NCBI RefSeq assembly: GCF_001656035.1
Contig: NZ_CP010029.1
Span: 3,594,074-3,658,073 of the forward strand
Origin: Yersinia entomophaga
Lineage (GTDB): Bacteria > Pseudomonadota > Gammaproteobacteria > Enterobacterales > Enterobacteriaceae
Direction of reading: 5' to 3'
Length of the DNA stretch: 64,000 nucleotides
Shown piece by piece: positions 57,282-64,000 of the stretch (positions are counted from its first letter, which is position 1; every line of letters starts with the position of its first letter). The position numbers were made by a program, and so were the translations under genes. Below the pieces are notes generated by a model, which worked only from the letters and a program-made list of their open reading frames with translations, searched no databases and was not told where the DNA came from.

Positions 57282-57347
57282 TATTTTACTGCTCCGGCTC
57301 TCTCGGTTAAGCTGAGGCTAATCTCCTCTCAATGGTCAACGCTTTCT

Positions 57348-58475
57348 ATGACTGGATCAATTTCTCTGCGTACCGGCCTGAATACTTTATTTAAACCTTT
57401 TTTACGCGATCGTCTGCTGCATATTTTACTGCTGGTGGGGATTGGACTGAGTCTCTGGATGCCAGAGAAAATTCACGCTTTCCCTGATTATATCGATTGG
57501 ACCACCATCATTACCTTGCTGGGACTTATGCTGTTGACCAAGGGCGTAGAGGTGAGCGGTTATTTTGATTTTATTGGCCGTAAGATAATTAATAAACTCC
57601 ACACTGAACGGCATATGGCGCTGTTTTTGGTATTATCAGCGGCTTTGCTTTCCTCATTTCTCACCAATGATGTCGCTCTGTTTATCGTGGTGCCGCTGAT
57701 TCTGACCTTAAAAAAAATGTCATCGCTGCCGGTTAGTCGGTTAATTATTTTTTCAGCCATTGCGGTCAATGCTGGTTCGTTGCTGACGCCGATTGGAAAT
57801 CCACAAAATATCCTGCTGTGGAGTCAATCTGAGCTGTCATTTTTAACCTTTACGCAGCAAATGCTGCCTTTAGCTGCGGCAATGTTAATGACGTTATTTG
57901 GGCTGACTTGGCTGTTTTTCCCCGCTCGTCAAATCAGTAAGCGTCGTGATACTCCAGAATATCCGTATCAATCGGGTTTATTACTGAGTTGTCTGGTGCT
58001 GTATATTTTGTTTGTGGTTAGCGTCGATTTAGGCTGGGGTCTTTATGGGTTAATGGCGGTATCAATCGGGCTATTACTGCTGGCCAGACGGGTATTGTTT
58101 TATATCGACTGGAGCCTGATTTTTGTGTTTATGGCCATGTTTATCGATATTCGACTATTGACGGAATTACCGGCGCTGCAAAGCCTGTTTGGTGGTATCA
58201 GTACATTGCCACCATCGGGTATTTATCTGCTTGGAATCGGTTCTTCGCAGATCATAAGCAATGTGCCCGCGACGATCCTGTTATTAAATTACGTGCCTTC
58301 CAGTGCTTTGCTGGCTTATGCGGTCAATATTGGCGGCTTCGGATTAGCAATTGGTTCCATGGCAAATCTTATTGCCTTAAGAATGGCCAAAGAGCCTAGT
58401 ATCTGGCTGAAGTTTCACGCATTTTCACTGCCGTTATTACTATGGGGAGCGCTGGTGGGCTGGGTGTTGCTGTAG
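57348..58475 (+). CDS. Anion transporter of the ArsB/NhaD/CitM superfamily
   Basis: 375 residues with about ten membrane helices. TNDVALFIVVPLILTLKKMS and GSLLTPIGNPQNILLWSQS carry the NxxT/PxGNPQN loops of the ion transporter superfamily, repeated in degenerate form near GSSQIISNVPATILLLNY. Could export arsenite-like or dicarboxylate-type anions; no substrate is indicated by neighbours. Confidence 0.85.
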   Translation: MTGSISLRTGLNTLFKPFLRDRLLHILLLVGIGLSLWMPEKIHAFPDYIDWTTIITLLGLMLLTKGVEVSGYFDFIGRKIINKLHTERHMALFLVLSAALLSSFLTNDVALFIVVPLILTLKKMSSLPVSRLIIFSAIAVNAGSLLTPIGNPQNILLWSQSELSFLTFTQQMLPLAAAMLMTLFGLTWLFFPARQISKRRDTPEYPYQSGLLLSCLVLYILFVVSVDLGWGLYGLMAVSIGLLLLARRVLFYIDWSLIFVFMAMFIDIRLLTELPALQSLFGGISTLPPSGIYLLGIGSSQIISNVPATILLLNYVPSSALLAYAVNIGGFGLAIGSMANLIALRMAKEPSIWLKFHAFSLPLLLWGALVGWVLL

Positions 58476-58508
58476 CTGACTCAGGGGTAATCCTGAGCCA
58501 ACCAATCA

Positions 58509-59549
58509 TCAGATAAACAGTATAAATAATACGACGAAGGCGATAATCAAAGCGATAAAGGCCAACGAGGGCTTTTTCAGCAGTGGTTGCAACGGAGCAG
58601 GCAGTGCGGCGATAAACGGATTGTAAATCGGCTGAATCGGGCCTTGTTCGTCGCTGCGCTGTATCGTTATTGCGCGATCCAAGCGGTTGGAAAATAGCAC
58701 GTTAATGACATCGTTAAGCTGAGCCTGAGTCAACGGCGTGGTTGGGCTGGCCTGAAAACGATGCTGAGCATAATCGGTTAACAGTTTCTGCTCAGTGCTA
58801 TCTACCGGCTGTTTCAATGCGGCTTGCAGGCTTACTAGCGTTGGCGCGGCCTGCTGACTGAGGGCGACTTTGGTCTGTAAGAACTGGCTCATAAGCTGAA
58901 AATGACGAGCGGGAAGCGGATCGGTATGCTTAATACCAATCATCTCAAATAGCCCTTGCCAGATTTTAGCTGGCTGTTCACCGGTTGCAGCGCTGAGTTT
59001 GGTGACCAGCGATTGCAGGCTTTGGTGCTCGGCGGGTAATAGCGGGCGATCGGTTACGGCGGCAAGCTGCGGCTGCGGGATGGTCAGCGTACCGGATTGC
59101 AGTAGTACGAAGACTTGCTGTAATTGCTGATGGCTTAGCTGGCTGAGCACCGTATGGCCAAAGTTCTGCCGAATAAAGTCGCTGACTGCCTGACGGTTAT
59201 TCCCTTGAGGTAGTAGTTCGGTCAACTGTTGGCGTAACTGGTGATTAGCGTGATTTTCCTGCGCCTGACCCAAACGGGTTTGCAGCAACTGTTCCGCCGG
59301 CTGAAAATGTCGTGCCAGCAGCTCTGCGGTATTAGTTAATGATAAATCGTGGCGTAGGGTAGCCCATATTTCCGCCGACTTTACCGGCGTGAGCGCCATA
59401 ATTCGTACGATCAGCTTTTCCAGCGTAGTACGCTGAGCCGGAGTTAACGCCTGATCGTCACCGCTGTTCAACGGGCTGGTTTTGTTCGGCACAGCGGTTG
59501 TGGTGCGATCGCTGGCTATAGGGGCGCCGGAGCCGTTTAAAGGTTGCAT
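58509..59549 (-). CDS. flk: Flagellar regulator Flk
   Basis: 346 residues, Gln/Leu-rich with a single C-terminal membrane anchor (ALIIAFVVLFILFI). QRTTLEKLIVRIMALTPVKS, LLARHFQPAEQLLQTRL, GNNRQAVSDFIRQNFG and DRPLLPAEHQSLQSLVTKLS correspond closely to E. coli Flk. Flk prevents premature export of late flagellar proteins and coordinates ring assembly with FlgM secretion. ATG with AAGGACGGG upstream. Confidence 0.92.
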   Translation of the reverse strand: MQPLNGSGAPIASDRTTTAVPNKTSPLNSGDDQALTPAQRTTLEKLIVRIMALTPVKSAEIWATLRHDLSLTNTAELLARHFQPAEQLLQTRLGQAQENHANHQLRQQLTELLPQGNNRQAVSDFIRQNFGHTVLSQLSHQQLQQVFVLLQSGTLTIPQPQLAAVTDRPLLPAEHQSLQSLVTKLSAATGEQPAKIWQGLFEMIGIKHTDPLPARHFQLMSQFLQTKVALSQQAAPTLVSLQAALKQPVDSTEQKLLTDYAQHRFQASPTTPLTQAQLNDVINVLFSNRLDRAITIQRSDEQGPIQPIYNPFIAALPAPLQPLLKKPSLAFIALIIAFVVLFILFI

Positions 59550-59740
59550 TTCACCCGTCCTTCGCTAGGAATAAAATCATGGTTACCCGGCGATTGGCGC
59601 AGGCTGGGGCTATAATACCTGTAAATTTGTCCAATCAATACAGTCCGGCTTGGGTTTTATTAGATGAATGTTTATGTTGTGGGCATTGATAATCTTAATT
59701 ATGTCGCTAAGATGAGTACACAACGAAAAATAGGGCTTAA

Positions 59741-60094
59741 ATGGTTCATCAACAACGCATTGCAAAATGGTTCCTCTGTCTGGCTTGTCTGGTCGTACTA
59801 GTATGTATGACTCAGCGCATGGCTAGCATGCACGCGTTAGAACAAAATTTCGGCCTGACTTCCCTGAGCCAGACGGTTGACGACGAGCAAACGTCACAGG
59901 CACCTTGTGAGCTAAGTGCTAAATCTCTCTTGGCCGCGCCAACGGTGCTGTTTGAGCTGACGTATTTTGCTTTGGGATTATTGTTACTGTTATTGGTTCC
60001 AATCTCTCCGTGCGTGATGCGGTTTCCGCCGCGGCGCGCCATTTCACCCAGTCGATTAAGGGTGCACCTCCGATTTTGCATTTTCCGGGAATAG
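59741..60094 (+). CDS. scsA: ScsA-like membrane protein, copper sensitivity suppressor
   Basis: 117 residues with two membrane segments (about 9-25 and 72-90), MASMHALEQNFGLTSLSQTV near the N-terminus, and a basic C-terminal tail. It lies first in the scs cluster, 50 bases before scsB, as ScsA does in Salmonella. Its function is poorly defined; no CXXC is present. The assignment relies on position and a general resemblance. Confidence 0.7.
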   Translation: MVHQQRIAKWFLCLACLVVLVCMTQRMASMHALEQNFGLTSLSQTVDDEQTSQAPCELSAKSLLAAPTVLFELTYFALGLLLLLLVPISPCVMRFPPRRAISPSRLRVHLRFCIFRE

Positions 60095-60144
60095 CGACTC
60101 CGCCAGTTGATTTGGTGTGATTAATCTATTTTTGGAGAAAAGTA

Positions 60145-62181
60145 ATGCGCAATATTTTCAAGACAGCCTTGTTCTGTCTTTCGCTGCTATGGCTGCCCAG
60201 TCTGTGGGCTGCGGATAGCGGTTGGCTCATCAGTCCGCTCAATGACCATGCCAAGGTACGGCTGCGCGCTGAACCTACCGCCGAAGGCGATACGCGCCTA
60301 TTGCTGTCGGTCGCGTTGGAAAAGGGTTGGAAAACCTATTGGCGTTCGCCGGGCGAAGGCGGTATTGCACCGTCGATACGTTGGGATCATGCGCCAGCCC
60401 AAGTGACATGGCACTGGCCAACGCCGCAACGCTTTGATGTATCAGGAATCTCTACGCAAGGCTATCAACAGCATGTCTCCTTGCCGATAGTGATTTCGGG
60501 TACGTCGGATTCAGTGCTATCGGGAACGCTGACCCTATCAACCTGTAGCAACGTCTGTATTTTGACGGATTATCCTTTCCGTTTGGATCTGAGTAAAACC
60601 GGCTCCAATCCGCGTTTTGACTACGATTTCGCGCAAGCCTTAGGGCAGGTGCCGATAACCAGCGGTCTGGTCGATGAGATTTCCGCCGGTTATGGTAACG
60701 GTGAAGTGCAGATTTTAGCTCAGCGCCGTGCGGGTTGGCAGCAGCCAGAACTGTTCTTTGACACTCTCGATGATGCTGATTTGGGCAAACCGGTGATTGC
60801 CATTTCTGGTGAGCAACTGGTGGTTCGGGTTCCGGCTAGCGATGGCTGGGGTGACAGCGCGCCGGATCTGCGTGGGAAAAATCTAACGCTGGTGATCAGC
60901 GACGGCGGCGTGGCGCAGGAAGCCACCGTTAAACTGGGGAATAGCGTTTCGCTGCCTAATACCGCCACCGCCTATTGGCAGTGGATTTTGATGGCGTTGG
61001 CCGGCGGGTTGATTCTGAACCTGATGCCTTGCGTACTCCCGGTACTGGCGATGAAGTTAGGCTCGGTTTTGCAGGTTGAAAACCAAAGCCGCGGTAGCGT
61101 GCGATTGCAGTTTATTTCCTCGTCGATGGGAATTCTTTTCTCGTTCTGGCTATTGGCGTTGCTGATGACCGCGCTACGTCTTGGCAACCACGCCCTCGGC
61201 TGGGGGATTCAGTTCCAAAGCCCGTGGTTTATCGGCTTTATGGTGCTGGTGACGGCGTTATTCAGCGCTAATCTGTTTGGTCTGTTTGAAGTGCGACTTT
61301 CTTCCTCGGCGACGACCCGCATTGCGACTCAGGGTGGCAACGGCTTGGGTGGGCATTTCTGGCAAGGCGCATTGGCGACACTGCTGGCGACGCCTTGCTC
61401 CGCGCCTTTCCTCGGCACGGCCGTGGCTTTTGCGCTCGCCGCTCCGCTTCCGGCACTTTGGGGCATTTTTACTGCGCTCGGGGTTGGAATGAGTCTGCCT
61501 TGGTTGTTGATCGCCGCCTGGCCGAAGTTGGCGTTGTGCCTGCCGCGCCCTGGCCGCTGGATGAACCATCTGCGGGGGATATTGGGACTGTTAATGCTGG
61601 CGTCCTGTTTGTGGTTAATCAGCCTGTTGAGCAGCCATATCGGCATCCTGTGGACCGGGATTATTGCCGGTATTTTCCTGTTGGCTTTGTTGCTGGCTAT
61701 TGGGCGTCATTATGGTGTGCGTATTGCCGCTATTGTCAGTCTAATCAGCCTGTTAGTGATTGGCGTGGCGTTGCTGGTCGGCGCGTTAACCGCGGATCTG
61801 TGGCGTAAACCGCTGCACGATCGTGTGCCATGGCAACCGCTCAGTGAAACTGCGATTCAGCAGGCGCTGAAGGAAAACAAGCGGGTTTTCGTCGACGTGA
61901 CCGCTGACTGGTGTGTGACCTGCAAAGTCAATAAAATCAACGTATTGATGCGCGATGACGTGCAAAAGGCTCTGATGGAGGATGACGTAGTCGCTCTACG
62001 CGGTGACTGGACGCGCCCTTCGCCAGAGATGACGGCGTTCTTACGTAAACGCGGCAGCGTTGCCGTGCCTTTCAATCAAATCTACGGCCCAAATAGCCCG
62101 CAGGGCGTGGTGCTGTCCCCTCTGCTAAGCCGTGAATCTCTGCTAGACGTTTTAGCCACCGCTAAAGGAAATAAATCATGA
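60145..62181 (+). CDS. scsB: ScsB, DsbD-like membrane reductant conductor
   Basis: 678 residues. Signal peptide and periplasmic N-terminal domain (about 1-270), then a CcdA-like membrane domain with redox cysteines in LMPCVLPVLAMKLGSV and TPCSAPFLGTAVAFAL. A C-terminal thioredoxin domain carries CVTC (TADWCVTCKVNKI, near residue 590). ScsB carries electrons from cytosolic thioredoxin across the membrane to ScsC and ScsD. Overlaps scsC by four bases. Confidence 0.95.
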   Translation: MRNIFKTALFCLSLLWLPSLWAADSGWLISPLNDHAKVRLRAEPTAEGDTRLLLSVALEKGWKTYWRSPGEGGIAPSIRWDHAPAQVTWHWPTPQRFDVSGISTQGYQQHVSLPIVISGTSDSVLSGTLTLSTCSNVCILTDYPFRLDLSKTGSNPRFDYDFAQALGQVPITSGLVDEISAGYGNGEVQILAQRRAGWQQPELFFDTLDDADLGKPVIAISGEQLVVRVPASDGWGDSAPDLRGKNLTLVISDGGVAQEATVKLGNSVSLPNTATAYWQWILMALAGGLILNLMPCVLPVLAMKLGSVLQVENQSRGSVRLQFISSSMGILFSFWLLALLMTALRLGNHALGWGIQFQSPWFIGFMVLVTALFSANLFGLFEVRLSSSATTRIATQGGNGLGGHFWQGALATLLATPCSAPFLGTAVAFALAAPLPALWGIFTALGVGMSLPWLLIAAWPKLALCLPRPGRWMNHLRGILGLLMLASCLWLISLLSSHIGILWTGIIAGIFLLALLLAIGRHYGVRIAAIVSLISLLVIGVALLVGALTADLWRKPLHDRVPWQPLSETAIQQALKENKRVFVDVTADWCVTCKVNKINVLMRDDVQKALMEDDVVALRGDWTRPSPEMTAFLRKRGSVAVPFNQIYGPNSPQGVVLSPLLSRESLLDVLATAKGNKS

Positions 62182-62900
62182 AAATCGTCACTCTGTTGGT
62201 ACTTTCCCTGATAACTGCGCCGGTATTCGCGGCACCTTTTACTCCAGAGCAAGAGCTGCGTATTAAAGAATTGATCGGAGAAACTCTGATTTCTAATCCG
62301 GAAATTCTGGAAAAATCGGTTAATGCGTGGCAGCAAAAGGCTAACGATGAGCAAGGTAAGCAACTGAGCGCCTTGATTAAAGCCAATGAAAAAGATCTGT
62401 ATCAGGACCCAGCTAGCCCGCGTTTGGGAGCGGAAAATCCGAAGTTAACGCTAGTTTCCTTTACCGATTACAACTGTCCGTATTGCAAAACCTTCGATCC
62501 ACTGTTGGAAAAGATCGTTAAAACCTATCCTCAGGTGGCTTTAGTGATCAAGCCGTTGCCATTTAAAGGCGAAAGTTCAGTACGCAGCGCCCAGGTGGCT
62601 CTGACGCTGTGGCAACAGCATCCGGAGCAATTTTTACCGTTTCATCAGCGTTTGATGGCGAAAAAAGGTTTCCATGATGCAGCGAGCATCGCTGCTGCCG
62701 AGAAAAAAACCGGCGTAGTTGCGGTGGAACCCACGGAGCAGAGCCTGAACGTATTGCGGACTAACCTGCGTCTGGCCGATCAACTGGGTATTCAAGGGAC
62801 TCCCGCCACGTTAATCGGCGACCAAATGGTGCCAGGGGCAATATCCTATGATCAACTAGAAGAAATTGTTAAAGCGCAACTGGCGCAGGCGGAAAAATGA
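62178..62900 (+). CDS. scsC: ScsC, DsbA-fold disulfide isomerase/reductant
   Basis: 240 residues: signal peptide (cleaved before APFTPEQELR), a helical N-terminal stalk (about 22-75) like the trimerisation arm of ScsC, and a DsbA fold with active site C100-P-Y-C103 (DYNCPYCKTF) and cis-Pro in GIQGTPATLIG. Receives electrons from ScsB; confers copper and oxidant tolerance in relatives. Confidence 0.94.
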   Translation: MKIVTLLVLSLITAPVFAAPFTPEQELRIKELIGETLISNPEILEKSVNAWQQKANDEQGKQLSALIKANEKDLYQDPASPRLGAENPKLTLVSFTDYNCPYCKTFDPLLEKIVKTYPQVALVIKPLPFKGESSVRSAQVALTLWQQHPEQFLPFHQRLMAKKGFHDAASIAAAEKKTGVVAVEPTEQSLNVLRTNLRLADQLGIQGTPATLIGDQMVPGAISYDQLEEIVKAQLAQAEK

Positions 62901-63397
62901 GCCGACTGAAACGTTGGAGCCGTGAGCTGCTAATCCTGCTGGCGGTGGTGCTGGCGTTGACCGTTGCTATGGATTGGCTGCGCAGCCCGCAGGCGCCGCC
63001 GAGCTGGGCGGAGGAATCACTGGTCACTCTGGATGGGCAGCCGGTGTCTCTGAAAGCGCTGAGTGAGGAAAAACCGCTGTTGGTATATTTCTGGGCCAGC
63101 TGGTGTGGCGTATGTAAATTTACTACGCCTAGCGTGAACACCCTGGCTGCTCAAGGGGAAAATGTGATGACCGTAGCGCTGCGCTCCGGAGATAACCAGC
63201 AGGTAGAAAAGTGGCTGGCAAAGAAAGGTCAGCGTTTGCCGGTGGTAAACGATCCTTCGGGGCAACTCTCTGCCCAATGGCAGATAGGGGTTACTCCGAC
63301 CATCGCAATTTTATATCGCGGAGAAATGGTCAGCAGCACCAGCGGCTGGACCAGTTTGTGGGGTATGAAACTGCGGTTGTGGTGGGCCAGTTTCTGA
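62897..63397 (+). CDS. scsD: ScsD, membrane-anchored TlpA-like thioredoxin
   Basis: 166 residues, single N-terminal anchor (LLILLAVVLALTVAMDW) and thioredoxin fold with C70-G-V-C73 in YFWASWCGVCKFTTP. Last gene of scsABCD, overlapping scsC by four bases. Its partner substrate is unknown. Confidence 0.94.
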   Translation: MSRLKRWSRELLILLAVVLALTVAMDWLRSPQAPPSWAEESLVTLDGQPVSLKALSEEKPLLVYFWASWCGVCKFTTPSVNTLAAQGENVMTVALRSGDNQQVEKWLAKKGQRLPVVNDPSGQLSAQWQIGVTPTIAILYRGEMVSSTSGWTSLWGMKLRLWWASF

Positions 63398-63433
63398 TTA
63401 AATTAAGATAGTAAAAATCCGATAGTACATTGG

Positions 63434-63482
63434 ACTGCATCTTATTCAGTTGGATATCCACTGAGTAAGGTGCAGTTTTTTA
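63434..63482. terminator. Long terminator between scsD and the terminal ORF
   Basis: Arms of about 19 bases (63434-63453 and 63458-63476, ACTGCATCTTATTCAGT / ACTGAGTAAGGTGCAGT with few mismatches) and a T7 tail; lies between convergent genes and can serve both. Confidence 0.85.
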
Positions 63483-63523
63483 TCCAATACTGGCGTAGCC
63501 TGAATAGACTTTGGTAACCGCCA

Positions 63524-63922
63524 TTAATTAACAGCCCCCCATTCAGCCAATTTTGTATTCCATGCGGTATATTCTGGTGAGGGGAGTTTGAAGAAACCAA
63601 TGGAATATCTTTCAGGCGTAGCCTGAAGCAATAGGGTACACACCAGATCCTGAAGCCAGGTCGTATTTTCCACATTTTCAAATTTCTGTATATCTTTAAG
63701 CTTATTTATTGATTCATATACATAAATCAATGAATCTCTTATGTTTTGATATTTCTCATTCTGAGCAGCGTGTTTGTTAGGGAAAATAAAACTTGCGACT
63801 TTCCACCAAAAACTTTTAGGGGAATTATGTATTTTTAAGTTGTTTACTGCATCTCTGATGATTGGTTGCAATCCTGTTTTACTGCTCAGTAATAGTGGTG
63901 GCTGGTTTTTTAATTCTAGCAA
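63524..63922 (-). CDS. Unidentified small protein, 5' end disrupted or outside window
   Basis: At least 132 residues from TTG 63922; LLLSSKTGLQPIIRDAVNNL, SFWWKVASFIFPNK, WLQDLVCTLLLQATPERY, EYTAWNTKLAEWGAVN. The coding-looking frame continues upstream through DEYTNAHFSKFDADSVALLE to lysines and then a TAG at the window edge, with no ATG. So the real start is beyond the window, the gene is frameshifted in the A-rich stretch (7 A, C, 8 A at 63979-63994), or TTG is used. AT-rich, no family recognised; accessory-type small protein. Confidence 0.5.
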   Translation of the reverse strand: MLELKNQPPLLLSSKTGLQPIIRDAVNNLKIHNSPKSFWWKVASFIFPNKHAAQNEKYQNIRDSLIYVYESINKLKDIQKFENVENTTWLQDLVCTLLLQATPERYSIGFFKLPSPEYTAWNTKLAEWGAVN

Positions 63923-64000
63923 TGCTACTGAATCAGCATCGAATTTGCTGAAGTGAGCGTTAGTATACTCGTCAATGGTTTTTTTTGTTTTTTTCTAGTG

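Noticed and set aside
1..64000. CRISPR arrays, rRNA genes, insertion sequences
   Set aside because: No regularly spaced repeats, no rRNA sequence and no transposase or IS ends were seen; the only mobile element is the satellite.

Overview
The window looks like a chromosomal segment of an enterobacterium (Enterobacterales). Most single-copy genes read as close relatives of Escherichia coli and Yersinia proteins: FadL, FadI, FadJ, SixA, SmrB, PrmB, AroC, MepA, YfcA, EpmC, YfcL, MnmC, FabB and Flk, plus MlaA, YfdC and the dsd genes. Their order is largely that of the E. coli argW-fabB region. MnmC and several others resemble Yersinia versions more than E. coli ones, so a Yersinia-like or neighbouring family is my best guess; the genus cannot be fixed from sequence alone.

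Layout. 1-3.2 kb: start of a ybiU-like gene, a GNAT acetyltransferase, an alaC carrying a one-base frameshift, a cytochrome b561 and the 24-residue membrane protein YpdK. 3.5-7.7 kb: an accessory, AT-rich stretch with an orphan HicB-type antitoxin, an OpgB-like phosphoglycerol transferase and a decayed O-methyltransferase. 7.9-13.5 kb: mltB, yjdM and the D-serine locus dsdC/dsdX-dsdA. 13.6-16.7 kb: a TPR protein, a soluble CZB-domain chemoreceptor and an adhesin remnant.

16,935-28,103 is an integrated P4-like satellite of about 11 kb. It sits in the 3' end of a tRNA-Arg(CCU) gene (the argW position) and is bounded by 24-bp direct repeats. Left to right it carries an AlpA-type regulator, a coiled-coil protein, a P2-type major capsid protein (gpN-like), a protease-only version of the P2 capsid protease/scaffold gpO, a ribbon-helix-helix repressor facing away, a structured leader, an Icd/Ash-like small protein, a small unknown ORF, an alpha-like primase-helicase, a cluster of GGTAACA repeats (candidate origin), an Ogr/Delta-type activator, a two-gene defence cargo (WYL-like protein plus Shedu nuclease) and the integrase. 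It has no portal, terminase or tail genes, so it should depend on a P2-like helper. Carrying its own capsid and protease instead of recognisable P4 sid/psu genes makes it the most interesting part of the window.

28.2-63.4 kb is core chromosome: yfdC, the complete cytochrome c maturation operon ccmABCDEFGHI, mlaA, fadL (divergent from yfcZ), fadIJ with FadR-like operators, sixA/smrB, prmB-aroC-mepA-yfcA-epmC-yfcL, mnmC divergent from fabB (with conserved FadR and FabR sites), lpxO, an amino-acid racemase, a periplasmic histidine acid phosphatase, an anion transporter, flk and the scsABCD thiol-redox/copper-tolerance operon. The last ~500 bases hold a small unidentified gene whose 5' end is disrupted or lies beyond the window.
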